Positions 16,979 to 26,996 are shown, counted from the stretch's first letter. The stretch is 64,000 bases of DNA from Atopobacter phocae ATCC BAA-285 (GCF_000526675.1 NZ_JAGN01000002.1:33558-97557), one strand, 5' to 3'. The notes: generated by a model not told the origin, from the sequence alone. Made by a program: numbers and translations.

Positions 16979-18251
16979 CTGGGTTCGCCCCACTTTCATC
17001 CACTGGTTCTTGCACTTTTACCGTATCGCCTGATTTTAAATCATGAGGATCAACAATGATGCGATCGCCTGCTTTTAAGCCTTTTGTAACGATTTGATTT
17101 AATCCTTGTTTTTCAAGAGTGACTTTCACTTTTTTCGCCTTGCCATCTTGATAAAGGTAAACGTAATTTTCTTCGCCTTCCATTACAACAGCAGTTTCAG
17201 GCACTTCGAATCCTTTTACTGGTATTTCTAAGCTAACTGAAAATCCAATATGAATTGGGTCATTAGGGATCACTTGGAAACCATAAGTAGTTGGGTTTGA
17301 ATAGTCTGTCGCTCCTCCACCACTACCTCCAGGCACATCACTTGAAGCTTGGAATGTCGTTCCTCCAGTTGTTGGTGCACTTGACTCAGGTAATTGGTCA
17401 ATCGCAGAAATCTTACCTTCTACATTTTGATCAGTTGCTTTTACATAAATATGAACTTTACTTTCTACTTCTAATGCATGGTAATCATATTCGCTTACTT
17501 TTGCATTAATCACTAAATTTTGTGTCACTAAACGAACTAATGGCATCGTTGGATTATTTAAAGCATCTTGATTCACATAAACAATTCCAGCATAATCTGC
17601 TTTTACAGCTGCCTTTTGGTCGCGACGAGCACGAATCAATTTTTTCTCTACTTCTTTAATTTTCATGTTCACTTCATCAATGGCTGCGTCTCCTGTTGAA
17701 GGAATCGATGGGTTTAAAGGTTTACCGTCTGGTGTTGTCGTTGGCGCTTGATCACTTGAAACTCCTGCACCATCTGTGTTGACAGCACCTTTACCATAAA
17801 CTTCACCGGTAATCGGATAGCCTGCATAGTTATATTCTTGTCCGGTCATTTGTTTACGATCTCGAATTAAACGTAACCGTTCATTATACAACTGTGTTTG
17901 TTCTTCTTCTAAATCTTGAATTTGATCAAGTACTTGACTATTTTTGTTATCATAGTCAAATAATAAATCACCTTTTTGAACTGTTTGACCGTCTTTTACA
18001 TAAATAGTGGCAATTTCTCCCATTTCTGGATTAAACATATAATTACGGTCCACATTACTCGCTACTTTACCATTTGTAGACAATGGTGGTTGTTCGTATA
18101 TATCCATTACTTCATAAAAATCTTGTTCATCTGATGGATTAGATGCGCCACCCATTATAGCTGTACGAGTCGCATCAATCCCAATAATCAGCGCAAATAC
18201 TGTCAATAAACCGACTAAAGCGTACTTGGCAATTTGTGTTGCTTTTGCCAT
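16962..18251 (-). CDS. Membrane-fusion protein (MacA/YknX-like)
   Basis: This 429-aa HlyD-type protein has an N-terminal membrane anchor (residues about 8-28), a lipoyl-like half, and a coiled-coil hairpin (about 105-135 and 195-220) split by a Gly/Pro/Thr-rich low-complexity insert. Beta-barrel segments and a C-terminal conserved domain (VETAVVMEGEENYVYLY type) follow. It couples the MacB-like permease to substrate outside the membrane. It overlaps the ATPase gene and starts one base after the upstream membrane-protein gene ends. Confidence 0.85.
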   Translation of the reverse strand: MAKATQIAKYALVGLLTVFALIIGIDATRTAIMGGASNPSDEQDFYEVMDIYEQPPLSTNGKVASNVDRNYMFNPEMGEIATIYVKDGQTVQKGDLLFDYDNKNSQVLDQIQDLEEEQTQLYNERLRLIRDRKQMTGQEYNYAGYPITGEVYGKGAVNTDGAGVSSDQAPTTTPDGKPLNPSIPSTGDAAIDEVNMKIKEVEKKLIRARRDQKAAVKADYAGIVYVNQDALNNPTMPLVRLVTQNLVINAKVSEYDYHALEVESKVHIYVKATDQNVEGKISAIDQLPESSAPTTGGTTFQASSDVPGGSGGGATDYSNPTTYGFQVIPNDPIHIGFSVSLEIPVKGFEVPETAVVMEGEENYVYLYQDGKAKKVKVTLEKQGLNQIVTKGLKAGDRIIVDPHDLKSGDTVKVQEPVDESGANPDDQLK

Positions 18252-18883
18252 TATTTTTGGCCTCCTTTTTGTTTAAGTGCTCTTGAACCACGAGGTACTA
18301 CTTTTCTTTTTACTTTTTTACGTCCCATTACTTTACTTTTTAATCGTGTGAAGCGTTCTTTCCATTTAACCTCATCTTCAGTTGGGACGTAAGTTATCAC
18401 TTGGCTCGCTTGTTTACGGAAATAAAGCATCCCCGCTAAGAAGGCGATTGAAATAATTGCTACTACCAATGGAGCGTTTAGTGCATTCCACGCGTCTAAT
18501 CCAGCATAACTAGCGTTTAAGTGCCACATGCTAAAGAATGACAATACGCAGGTTACTATATCTGCCCAGTACACAAATGAACTCGGTAAATCTTCCTCTT
18601 TCATGCGTTGATTAGCCTCAATATATAAGACGAATAATGCAACTGTAACAATCAACGAAAGAATTAATGTTAGACGATTATATCCACTCGCTTGGGCATC
18701 AACTAACATGGCGTTTGCATAAGGAATACCCGGCTCTGTCTTTGGGAAAAATGATTGAAATAAACTATATAATGTACCGATTATACTTATTCCATTAATT
18801 ATAATTAATGCTAGTGTTCCTCTTTTTAACCATACAAATGGTTGATTGGCTTTTTTCATTTGTTTTTGTGCCACTTTTTTCAC
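18251..18883 (-). CDS. Membrane protein heading the MacAB-like operon
   Basis: This 210-aa protein has four predicted membrane segments (about residues 23-43, 68-87, 107-125 and 137-155) and a very basic C-terminal tail rich in Lys and Arg. No family is recognised. By position it occupies the place of YknW in the B. subtilis yknWXYZ operon, but sequence similarity to YknW cannot be judged by eye. The reading frame abuts the fusion-protein gene exactly, so the two are coupled. Confidence 0.65.
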   Translation of the reverse strand: MKKVAQKQMKKANQPFVWLKRGTLALIIINGISIIGTLYSLFQSFFPKTEPGIPYANAMLVDAQASGYNRLTLILSLIVTVALFVLYIEANQRMKEEDLPSSFVYWADIVTCVLSFFSMWHLNASYAGLDAWNALNAPLVVAIISIAFLAGMLYFRKQASQVITYVPTEDEVKWKERFTRLKSKVMGRKKVKRKVVPRGSRALKQKGGQK

Positions 18884-18980
18884 TCCTTGTCATTTTAACT
18901 ACGTCTAATTGATACAATTGTAACCGTATTAATCAGTTCTATTTTTTCACACTATGTATTGGAATGCAATTCTTTTTTTC

Positions 18981-19373
18981 TTAAATTTTTCTTGAGCGAG
19001 TCTTTTTAAAATAGCGCCAATAAAAATAAACTACCATGATCAAGTAAACTAGCGCTGCAGCAAGTGATGTTTCTGTAAAACGAAGCGATTGACTGAAGCC
19101 TAAAATGGCAAATAATCCAGTTGCTAATTTAGAAAACAATCCTTGTTCTTCTTTCATTCGATTAATCGTTAAAAATAAATACCAATAAGCAACGCCAGCA
19201 ATAAACATAGCAATTAATGGGTACTTAACCAATGCTGGATCTAAAATAACTTGATTATTCCAATCAGTTAGTACAAACGTTAAGCTTAATAAAATACCGC
19301 CCGCTAAACACATGACCACGCGTTTAATCATGGGGAAACGTCGGCCCATATCTGTTAATTCATATTGCAGCAT
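18981..19373 (-). CDS. Small membrane protein upstream of exporter operon
   Basis: This 130-aa protein has three to four hydrophobic segments and a basic end. The start at 19373 (MLQYELTDMG) is chosen for a strong AAAGGAGG ribosome site 7 bases upstream. A longer in-frame ATG at 19457 lacks one. It lies about 100 bp upstream of the exporter operon on the same strand. Function is unknown. Confidence 0.6.
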   Translation of the reverse strand: MLQYELTDMGRRFPMIKRVVMCLAGGILLSLTFVLTDWNNQVILDPALVKYPLIAMFIAGVAYWYLFLTINRMKEEQGLFSKLATGLFAILGFSQSLRFTETSLAAALVYLIMVVYFYWRYFKKTRSRKI

Positions 19374-19513
19374 GATTTCCTCCTTTTGTGAGAGAATTAG
19401 ACATAATTTTCTTCTCAATATCCCCATTTTAATGGGTTTCTGATATAATGTAAACAAAAGACAGCGATTAAATTGTATATTCGTCGTTCAATAAAAAGAA
19501 AGTAGTTGAGCTA

Positions 19514-20317
19514 ATGATTCCCCCATCATTTAAAATTTTTAATGCTTATTCTAAATTACAAGAAAATATTCTTTATCCTATTGTTTTAGATGATTTATTT
19601 CTAAATATGGTCAATCAAGAACCGACTGAAGGAATCATCCATTTTTGGCCTATTCAACGGATGGTATTATTAGGTATGACCGATACACGACTGCCTCATT
19701 TGAATGATGCTTTAACTGTTTTAAAGGACGCAGATTACCCGACAGTTGTTCGTTCTGCTGGAGGATTAGGTATTGTCATGGATGAAGGGATCTTGAGTTT
19801 CTCTATTATTTTACCTAACCCTTCTAATATGATGAGTATCGAAGCAGGCTATGAATGGCTCGTTTCTTTCATTAATAAGTGGCTAGCTACGTATGACTTA
19901 AATGCACAAGCGTTCGAAATTCCTACGTCCTATTGCCCGGGCACCTATGATTTATCGATTAATGGCTTAAAAATTGCCGGTTTAGCACAACGTCGTTATA
20001 AACAGGGAATTGGTTTAATGTTTTACTTAAGTGTCAACGGACCACAACGAACACGTGGTGAATTAATGCGAGCTTTTTATGATGCCGGTCTTAAACAAGA
20101 AGAGACACCTTTTCATTACCCTAACATTGATCCCGATTCCATGACTTCTTTGGAGCGTATTTTAGGGCAGTCGTTAGATATGAAACGTGTCCAACTTGAA
20201 TTTGCACAAACCTTACAATCTTATGGTTTAGTGGATACCATTGAATTTGATCAGATTCCTTGGTCACTTGCTTCATCTTATATTGAAAAAATGGAAAAAC
20301 GTCAACAAATTATCTAG
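19514..20317 (+). CDS. lipL: Octanoyl-[GcvH]:protein N-octanoyltransferase (LipL-like)
   Basis: This 267-aa member of the lipoate ligase/BPL fold moves octanoyl or lipoyl groups from GcvH to E2 subunits. RSAGGLGIVMDEGILSFSI and SYCPGTYDLSINGLKIAGLAQRR carry the catalytic Cys (near residue 139) and the conserved Lys expected of LipL (B. subtilis YwfL) rather than LplA. The next gene is the YwfO homologue, as in B. subtilis. A stand-alone LplA cannot be excluded. The ribosome site is weak. Confidence 0.8.
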   Translation: MIPPSFKIFNAYSKLQENILYPIVLDDLFLNMVNQEPTEGIIHFWPIQRMVLLGMTDTRLPHLNDALTVLKDADYPTVVRSAGGLGIVMDEGILSFSIILPNPSNMMSIEAGYEWLVSFINKWLATYDLNAQAFEIPTSYCPGTYDLSINGLKIAGLAQRRYKQGIGLMFYLSVNGPQRTRGELMRAFYDAGLKQEETPFHYPNIDPDSMTSLERILGQSLDMKRVQLEFAQTLQSYGLVDTIEFDQIPWSLASSYIEKMEKRQQII

Positions 20318-20340
20318 TCCCATTAAAAGGAGATATGCGT

Positions 20341-21699
20341 ATGTATTTTGATAGTCCGGAGTTACCTAGAGAAAAAGTATTTCGTGATCCAATTCACGAC
20401 CATATTCACGTACAGCATCAACTCATTCTTGACCTCATTAATACAAAAGAATTTCAACGTTTAAGACGAATCAAACAAACGGGTACGTCCCTCTTTATTT
20501 TCCATGGTGCAGAACATACTCGTTTTGGCCATTCGCTTGGTGTATATGAAACTGCTCGTCGCATTTGTGATCAATTCCAACGTAATTATCCTAGCCAATC
20601 ACCAGATGACGGGTTATGGGATGATCGCAATCGCCTACTCGTGTTATGCGCAGCACTCTTACATGATATCGGCCATGGTCCTTATTCTCACGCATTCGAA
20701 AAAATATTCAATACGAACCATGAAGCGATTTCTATTCAAATTATTACATCACCTGAAACAGAAGTGAACCGTGTGTTAGCTAGTGTCCATCCTGACTTTC
20801 CTGCTGCGGTTGCTAGTGTCATTGAAAAGACATATCCTAATCCGCAAGTTGTTCAACTCATTTCAAGTCAAATTGACGCGGACCGTATGGATTATTTAAT
20901 TCGTGATGCTTACTATACCGGTGTAAATTATGGACGATTTGATTTAGCTCGTATCCTTCGAGTGATGCGTCCGCACCGTGGCGGTATTGCTTTTCACTTT
21001 TCAGGTATGCATGCGGTAGAAGATTATATTTTAAGTCGTTATCAAATGTATATGCAAGTCTACTTCCATCCAGTATCACGCGGAGTAGAAGCGATTTTAT
21101 CTCATCTTTTGGAACGTGCAAGTTATAATTATGGGCATTTTGAACATCCACTTAAACATTCTGCCACCTTACTTGTTCCATTCTTTGAAAAAAATTGGAC
21201 ACTTAGTGATTATTTACGATTAGATGATGGTGTACTAACGACGTACTTCTTACATTGGTTAGATGAGGATGATCCAGTACTAAGTGATTTAGCGCGTCGT
21301 TTCTTACATCGTAAACCGTTCAAATCGGTAGCTTATCATAATGAAACCGATCAAGCGCGAGTAGATCGTATGATTCATTTAGTCGAAGCTATGGGATACA
21401 ATCCAGATTATTACACGTCATTAAATTCGAGCTATGATTTACCTTATGATTTCTACCGTCCACATCAAAAAACTAAACGAACACAAATTGAACTGGTCGA
21501 AAGTGATGGTACATTAACCGAATTAGCTCAAGCGAGTCAAATTGTGAATGCTATTGCCGGAAAAACATGGGGCGACCACCGCTTATACTTCCCTCATGAA
21601 TTACTCAAAGACCAACCTGATGATTTGTTTAAAGAAATACACCAAGAATTTCTTGCGTTATATCAAGAATTAAGACAGTTACAAATCACACCCGAATAG
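20341..21699 (+). CDS. ywfO: HD-domain phosphohydrolase (YwfO / EF1143 type, probable dNTPase)
   Basis: This 452-aa HD-superfamily enzyme has the metal site residues in HTRFGHSLGVYE and LLHDIGHGPYSHAFE, with the downstream Asp in IDADRMDYLIRDAYYTG. The layout matches YwfO and the Enterococcus faecalis EF1143 dNTP triphosphohydrolase. A nucleotide-cleaving role is therefore likely. Start 20341 is preferred because AAAGGAG sits 8 bases before it. The ATG at 20335 is too close. It follows lipL by 23 bp and ends before a strong terminator. Confidence 0.85.
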   Translation: MYFDSPELPREKVFRDPIHDHIHVQHQLILDLINTKEFQRLRRIKQTGTSLFIFHGAEHTRFGHSLGVYETARRICDQFQRNYPSQSPDDGLWDDRNRLLVLCAALLHDIGHGPYSHAFEKIFNTNHEAISIQIITSPETEVNRVLASVHPDFPAAVASVIEKTYPNPQVVQLISSQIDADRMDYLIRDAYYTGVNYGRFDLARILRVMRPHRGGIAFHFSGMHAVEDYILSRYQMYMQVYFHPVSRGVEAILSHLLERASYNYGHFEHPLKHSATLLVPFFEKNWTLSDYLRLDDGVLTTYFLHWLDEDDPVLSDLARRFLHRKPFKSVAYHNETDQARVDRMIHLVEAMGYNPDYYTSLNSSYDLPYDFYRPHQKTKRTQIELVESDGTLTELAQASQIVNAIAGKTWGDHRLYFPHELLKDQPDDLFKEIHQEFLALYQELRQLQITPE

Positions 21700-21708
21700 C
21701 ACAATAGA

Positions 21709-21741
21709 AAAAGAGAAGTAGCTCGCCTACTTCTCTTTTTT
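21709..21741. terminator. Bidirectional terminator after ywfO
   Basis: Hairpin arms AAAAGAGAAGTAG and CTACTTCTCTTTT with a T run lie between the converging ywfO and tsaD genes. Confidence 0.82.
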
Positions 21742-21801
21742 CGCTTCGGTTATATTATAATGGTATCGATTATTTGAACATTCTCTTTCTTTTTCACTCG
21801 A

Positions 21802-22824
21802 TTAACTTGGACGTGGTTGATCAATTTCCCATCCTGGATACGCATTAACGTTCGATGCTGCAAAATCTTGTGCTTGCCATTGTAAATAAGCAACGGCTCC
21901 AATCATGGCTGCATTATCTCCACACAATGATAACGGCGGCATCAGTAAGCGTGGCGCATCATCTAATTGCTCTAAAGCTTCTGTTAAGCCTTCTCGTAAT
22001 CCTCGATTAGCAGCTACACCACCTGCGATAATTAGTTGCTTCACTGGATACTCTTTTAATGCACGCATTGTTTTCGTCACTAATACCTCTACCACAGCGG
22101 CTTGGAAACTAGCGGCTACATTTTCTTTAATAACTGATTCACCACGCTGTTCTTGATTGTGTAACGTATTGATGACTGAACTCTTTAACCCACTAAACGA
22201 GAAATCATAATGATTCTCTTCCATCATGGCTCGTGGGAATTGATACGTGTCTTCTCCTTGATGTGCTAACTGATCCATCTCTTTACCTGCAGGGTAGTTT
22301 AATCCTAAGACTCGTCCTACCTTATCATACGCTTCACCGACTGCATCATCTCGTGTTTCGCCAATAATTTCAAAATGTAAATGATCTTTCATATACACTA
22401 ATTCCGTATGTCCACCACTAACTACTAAACTCATTAGTGGAAACTCTAACGGCTCCACTAATTGATTAGCGTAAATATGTCCAGCCATATGATTGACCGC
22501 AATTAACGGTTTTTGTAAGGCAAAAGCTAATGATTTACCCGCTTGAACGCCTATCAACAAGGCACCTACCAGACCTGGTCCAGCGGTAACGGCAATCGCA
22601 TCAACCTCTTCATATGTGAGATTTGCATCTTGCATTGCTAACGCTAGTACTTCATTGATTCGTTCAATATGATGGCGACTAGCGACTTCTGGTACAACAC
22701 CACCAAAACGTTCATGTGACTTGACTTGGCTTAAAACGATATTGCTCAAAATTTTTTCGCCATTTTCAACGACTGCTATACTCGTTTCATCACAACTCGT
22801 TTCAATTGCTAATATTTTCACCAC
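21802..22824 (-). CDS. tsaD: tRNA N6-threonylcarbamoyladenosine transferase subunit TsaD
   Basis: This 340-aa ASKHA-fold protein transfers the threonylcarbamoyl group to A37 of ANN-reading tRNAs. [22 protein letters not shown], the metal-binding NHMAGH and [10 protein letters not shown] are present at the usual places. The start is GTG behind AAGGAAA. It is the last gene of the tsaB-GNAT-tsaD unit, with a 29-bp gap from the GNAT gene. Essential in most bacteria. Confidence 0.97.
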   Translation of the reverse strand: MVKILAIETSCDETSIAVVENGEKILSNIVLSQVKSHERFGGVVPEVASRHHIERINEVLALAMQDANLTYEEVDAIAVTAGPGLVGALLIGVQAGKSLAFALQKPLIAVNHMAGHIYANQLVEPLEFPLMSLVVSGGHTELVYMKDHLHFEIIGETRDDAVGEAYDKVGRVLGLNYPAGKEMDQLAHQGEDTYQFPRAMMEENHYDFSFSGLKSSVINTLHNQEQRGESVIKENVAASFQAAVVEVLVTKTMRALKEYPVKQLIIAGGVAANRGLREGLTEALEQLDDAPRLLMPPLSLCGDNAAMIGAVAYLQWQAQDFAASNVNAYPGWEIDQPRPS

Positions 22825-22853
22825 TTTTTTTCCTTCTTTCTACCATTCATGGT

Positions 22854-23933
22854 TTACTTATGCGGTTGATTTGTTTCTGTAGATTTTGTCCATTTCATTA
22901 ATATTGCATCCTCTACAGGTTCTTGGTAATAATTCGGTCGACTATGGTACGCAACAAATCCTAACGACTGATATAGTTGTTGCGCGGCTTGATTACTTGC
23001 CCGAACTTCTAAAAAGACCTCTTGTACTTCTTCTTGTGCTAACTTCTTTAACGATTGACGAACTAATGCTGATCCAATACCTTGTCGTCTAAAATCTGGT
23101 AAAACACCGACTAACATTACATCTGCTTGACCTGCAACCACTTGATACATAATCCAAGCGACGGGATAAGTCGCATAATACGCGATAAACGTCCGATTGA
23201 TTGCTAATGATGTGCTATCTTCTAACATGGCGTGTGTCCAAGGTGCTGAATCAAACGCTAATTGCATCACTTGTTCCATTTCGTTAACTTGTGGCGCTTG
23301 AACATTTGGAAGATATTCAACACGCAACGGCCAATTTCTTAATGGCTTCACCATATAATACGCATCACTTTGATCGGCCCGATAATAATTTGGCAAGCGA
23401 CGCAAGCGTTTGAATCCTGATTCGCGATACAAATGAATCGCAACATGATTGGTGACACGACACTCTAACCCCATGCTCAATGCGTCATACGTCTGAGCAT
23501 GTCGTATGGCTTCTTTCATTAATAGATGACTTAATCCTTGTCCTTGGTGCGTTGGTTGTACTGCAATTTGAGTAATATGTGCTTCATGGGGATCCAAGCG
23601 CACGCCAACATAACCAATCACTTGTTCATTCCAGACAAGTGAATAATAGCAAGTATTCACTCGATATAAATCATGGTGAAAACCAACTGTCCCCCACGGA
23701 GGATGTGGTTCATACACTTGTTGTTCAATGGTGACGTACTGTGGCAAATCACCTGGCATATAGCGACGAATCAAAAACTTTTTATCCCTGATTTGAACCA
23801 CTCTTTCCACATAAGGATACGTTTCTGAAACTGTTCCCCCCACAACATCAGGTGGAATAACTTGTTCTACCGCACGATTCATTTGATCATTCATTTTTTT
23901 AATATATGCTTTAAACGTATCGAACATACTCAT
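22854..23933 (-). CDS. Tandem GNAT acetyltransferase in the RimI position
   Basis: This 359-aa protein has two complete GNAT domains. The first (about residues 50-195) has the acetyl-CoA loop QPTHQGQGLSHLL. The second (about 205-350) has PDFRRQGIGSALV. Both end with a similar LY..GF motif. RimI, which sits between TsaB and TsaD in most Firmicutes, is a single domain of about 150 aa, so this is a duplicated or fused form. One domain may acetylate ribosomal protein S18. The other target is unknown. It overlaps tsaB by 23 bp. Confidence 0.82.
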   Translation of the reverse strand: MSMFDTFKAYIKKMNDQMNRAVEQVIPPDVVGGTVSETYPYVERVVQIRDKKFLIRRYMPGDLPQYVTIEQQVYEPHPPWGTVGFHHDLYRVNTCYYSLVWNEQVIGYVGVRLDPHEAHITQIAVQPTHQGQGLSHLLMKEAIRHAQTYDALSMGLECRVTNHVAIHLYRESGFKRLRRLPNYYRADQSDAYYMVKPLRNWPLRVEYLPNVQAPQVNEMEQVMQLAFDSAPWTHAMLEDSTSLAINRTFIAYYATYPVAWIMYQVVAGQADVMLVGVLPDFRRQGIGSALVRQSLKKLAQEEVQEVFLEVRASNQAAQQLYQSLGFVAYHSRPNYYQEPVEDAILMKWTKSTETNQPHK

Positions 23934-24639
23934 TTACCACTAAATTCGGATGACTTTGTTGCCATTTTTCTTCCGCTTCAACTGTCTTTAAATAATCTGG
24001 CACAAACGTTTTCGGATCCACTGCTTGTTCTTGATAACTCAGCTGAACTAAGTGATGAGCTTTAGGATACGCATCCACCGTTAGATGGTGTTGTGCCACT
24101 TCAAAGTTCGCCTCGAACCACTCTGGATGTTCACCTACAAAATAAAGTGGTGCTTGTTGTTCCTTTAATTGATTAATCCATTCTTCACGGGTCACATATT
24201 GATCTGGAATAACATTAATAAGTTGTTCGTTTTCATAGCGATATGCGCCCGTATAAACGGCTTCGCGACGTGCATCCATATAAGGCACTATTAATACATC
24301 TGACGAACTCACACGCGCTAACGCATTGCCCGCTAAAACCGCTAAACTGGAGACGGGAATTAAAGGGACGCGAAGTACATCGGCCATGATTTTAGCCGCG
24401 GTTCCTCCAATTCGTAATCCCGTATACGATCCAGGACCTTTCGCTACTACGATTTGTTCAATCGCTTGTGGGGCTGTTTGCGTCACTTGACACACCCGTT
24501 CAATGGCTGGCATCAGTTCCGTTGCATGTTGTAATTTTTCATTGACCGTCCACTCTGCTAATAATTTTTGATTTTCCATCAACGCTACACTTAATGTTCG
24601 GTTCGATGATTCAATCGCTAAAATACGCACACTATCCAC
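23911..24639 (-). CDS. tsaB: tRNA threonylcarbamoyladenosine biosynthesis protein TsaB
   Basis: This 242-aa partner of TsaD carries AIESSNRTLSVAL and the diagnostic GPGSYTGLRIG. It forms the TsaB-TsaD heterodimer. The start is GTG at 24639, with a second in-frame GTG nine bases later. It is the first gene of the unit; its promoter must lie in the 24640-25011 gap, divergent from dhaK. Confidence 0.94.
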   Translation of the reverse strand: MDSVRILAIESSNRTLSVALMENQKLLAEWTVNEKLQHATELMPAIERVCQVTQTAPQAIEQIVVAKGPGSYTGLRIGGTAAKIMADVLRVPLIPVSSLAVLAGNALARVSSSDVLIVPYMDARREAVYTGAYRYENEQLINVIPDQYVTREEWINQLKEQQAPLYFVGEHPEWFEANFEVAQHHLTVDAYPKAHHLVQLSYQEQAVDPKTFVPDYLKTVEAEEKWQQSHPNLVVNEYVRYV

Positions 24640-25011
24640 TTCTTTCTATATAAATCATTCATTTTATTCTTAGCTGTTTATATTGTTACTCTGACTCATT
24701 ACTATTTATATTAACGCATTCCACACATACGATTCAATAAATCGTGGCGCAATCATTCAAGTATTATATTCCCCTTATTATACGCAATATTTAATTCAAT
24801 TGGTACCTTTTTAGCCGCCCTTTATTTAGACTAATGCCTTTCTTCTGGTCCACAACTTCCTACACATTTTCGCGTAATACAGGGAAGTATATTTTTCTTA
24901 ATCCCTTATCCACTCAATTTTTTAGTGGTTTGCTTCAAATAGAATCGTTTTACTTTCAATCTGATAAAGCGTTTTCTATAATAGAATTATCAACAGAAGG
25001 CGAGGGATTTG
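24640..25011. promoter_or_regulatory. Divergent intergenic region tsaB / dhaK with promoter and cre-like site
   Basis: The dhaK promoter is TTTCAA (24954-24959), 17 bases, TATAAT (24977-24982). A cre-like sequence ATAAAGCGTTTTCT at 24964-24977 matches 12 of 14 positions of the CcpA consensus and lies in the promoter spacer, an effective place for repression. The rest is A/T-rich, with no other gene or RNA seen. Confidence 0.55.
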
Positions 25012-25998
25012 ATGAAAAAAATTATTAATAAACCTGAACAGGTTGTACAAGATATGCTAGCTGGTTTAGCGTATGCATATAGTGATAAAATCAAAAAATT
25101 ACCACAAGCTGATGTAATCATTCAAAAAGAATTCAAACAACCACAAGTCGCGTTAATTAGCGGAGGCGGTAGTGGTCATGAACCTTCTCATGCTGGCTTT
25201 GTTGGCGATGGCATGCTAAGTGCGGCCGTTTGTGGAGCTGTTTTCACTTCTCCTACACCTGATCAAATATTTGAAGCCATTCAAGCTGCTGACCAAGGGC
25301 AAGGTGTGTTCTTAATTATTAAAAATTATTCTGGTGATGTTATGAACTTTGAAATGGCTAAAGATTTAGCTGAAATGGAAGACATTGCCGTTGATTATGT
25401 TGTTGTTGATGATGATATTGCGGTTGAAGATAGTCTATATACTCAAGGAAAACGAGGCGTCGCTGGTACTATTTTAGTTCATAAAATATTAGGTGCTGCG
25501 GCTCGTCGTGGCGCTAGTTTAGAGGAAATTAAAGCTTTAGCCGATCAATTAGTACCGCAAATTAAAACCATTGGCGTCGCCCTATCTGGTGCTACTGTCC
25601 CAGAAGTAGGACAACCAGGATTTGTTCTAGATGATAACGAAATGGAATATGGTGTCGGAATTCATGGAGAACCTGGTTACCGTCGTGAAGCACTCAAACC
25701 ATCTAAAGATTTAGCAGAAGAATTAATCCATAAATTAAAAGACGCGTTCGATTTCCAATCGGGAGAAACTTATGGGGTACTAGTGAATGGATTAGGTGCT
25801 ACACCGTTAATGGAATTATTCGTGTTCACTCATGATATTGCTCAACTTTTTGAAGCCGAGCATTTGACGATTCCATTCAAAAAAGTAGGCGACTATATGA
25901 CCGCCATTGATATGGCCGGTCTGTCTGTGACGATGATTAAATTACAAGATAATTGGTTGGACTACTTAAATGAATCTGTCGACACCATTGCTTGGTAA
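25012..25998 (+). CDS. dhaK: Dihydroxyacetone kinase subunit DhaK
   Basis: This 328-aa subunit binds dihydroxyacetone covalently through a His, here in GVGIHGEPGYRR. N-terminal SGGGSGHEPSHAGFVG and KNYSGDVMNFEMA are diagnostic. With DhaL and DhaM it makes DHA phosphate using PEP from the PTS. The ATG at 25012 follows GAAGGCGAGGG; a TTG one codon upstream is not needed. No glycerol dehydrogenase is next to it, so DHA must come from elsewhere. Confidence 0.96.
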   Translation: MKKIINKPEQVVQDMLAGLAYAYSDKIKKLPQADVIIQKEFKQPQVALISGGGSGHEPSHAGFVGDGMLSAAVCGAVFTSPTPDQIFEAIQAADQGQGVFLIIKNYSGDVMNFEMAKDLAEMEDIAVDYVVVDDDIAVEDSLYTQGKRGVAGTILVHKILGAAARRGASLEEIKALADQLVPQIKTIGVALSGATVPEVGQPGFVLDDNEMEYGVGIHGEPGYRREALKPSKDLAEELIHKLKDAFDFQSGETYGVLVNGLGATPLMELFVFTHDIAQLFEAEHLTIPFKKVGDYMTAIDMAGLSVTMIKLQDNWLDYLNESVDTIAW

Positions 25999-26021
25999 AT
26001 AGAGACGAAGGGAGTTTTTTG

Positions 26022-26597
26022 ATGTTAGATGTTAATACAACAAAACAATGGTTGATCACTTTTAATCAACTTATTCAAGCTAACAAAGCTTATTTAAGTG
26101 AACTTGATACACCAATTGGCGACGGCGATCATGGTGGTAATATGGCACGTGGTATGGACAAAGTCATCCAAATCATCGATACTACCGAATTTGATCAAGT
26201 TGCTGACTTATTCAAAAAGGTAGCAATGACCTTAATTTCTTCAGTTGGTGGAGCTTCTGGTCCGCTATATGGTACGGCTTTTATGGAAATGGCAAAAGTC
26301 TCTAAAGAATCAACGGATATCATCGCTTTATTATCAGCAGGCCTAGCCGGTATTCAAAAGCGTGGTAAAGTAACAATAGGTGAAAAAACAATGGTCGACG
26401 TTTGGGCGCCTGCTATTGAATTATTTGGAAAAGATGAATTAACTGAAGAATCTATTCAATCATTAGTTGAAGCAACCAAACCGATTCGTGCAACTAAAGG
26501 TCGTGCTTCTTATTTAGGTGACCGTTCCATTAATCACATTGATCCAGGAAGTCAATCGAGTGGTTACTTATTAACCGCTTTGATTCGTACGATTTAA
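26022..26597 (+). CDS. dhaL: Dihydroxyacetone kinase ADP-binding subunit DhaL
   Basis: This 191-aa subunit holds ADP as a cofactor that is rephosphorylated by DhaM. TPIGDGDHGGNMARGM carries the Mg-binding Asp residues, and GGASGPLYGTAF and DPGSQSS shape the nucleotide site. The ATG at 26022 follows GAAGGGAG. An upstream in-frame TTG overlapping the dhaK stop is less likely. The gap to dhaK is 23 bp. Confidence 0.95.
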   Translation: MLDVNTTKQWLITFNQLIQANKAYLSELDTPIGDGDHGGNMARGMDKVIQIIDTTEFDQVADLFKKVAMTLISSVGGASGPLYGTAFMEMAKVSKESTDIIALLSAGLAGIQKRGKVTIGEKTMVDVWAPAIELFGKDELTEESIQSLVEATKPIRATKGRASYLGDRSINHIDPGSQSSGYLLTALIRTI

Positions 26598-26621
26598 CAT
26601 TAAATAGGAAAGGAGTTTCTT

Positions 26622-26996
26622 ATGAATGAAATAGGGATTATCATTGTATCTCACTCTGAATTAATTGCGCAGGGGATTGAACAACTCATTAAAGAAGTCG
26701 CACCGAATGTTGCTATTTCCGCTGTTGGTGGAACAGAAGATGGCGATATTGGTACTAGTTTTGAAAAAGTGATGGAGGCGGTTGAATCGAATCCATCTCA
26801 TACTTTGTTAACCTTCTTTGATTTAGGAAGTGCACGAATGAACTTAGACATGGTTAGCGATATGACTGAAAAAGAGATGACCATCTACTCTGTGCCTGTT
26901 GTTGAAGGTGCCTATACTGCAGCCGCATTACTTGAAGCACAAGCAGATTTAACAGCGATTAACGAACAACTTAATGCTTTAACCATTCAAAAATAA
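26622..26996 (+). CDS. dhaM: PTS-dependent dihydroxyacetone kinase phosphotransferase subunit DhaM
   Basis: This 124-aa EIIA-Man-like domain carries phosphate from HPr to DhaL-bound ADP. The active His is in IIIVSHSELIAQG (residue 10), and GGTEDGDIGTS is typical. It is the short Gram-positive form without fused HPr or EI domains. It is the last gene of dhaKLM, before a strong terminator. Confidence 0.94.
   Translation: MNEIGIIIVSHSELIAQGIEQLIKEVAPNVAISAVGGTEDGDIGTSFEKVMEAVESNPSHTLLTFFDLGSARMNLDMVSDMTEKEMTIYSVPVVEGAYTAAALLEAQADLTAINEQLNALTIQK

Noticed and set aside
24834..25011. Plus-strand frame upstream of dhaK
   Set aside because: It crosses the dhaK promoter and has no ribosome site or coding character.
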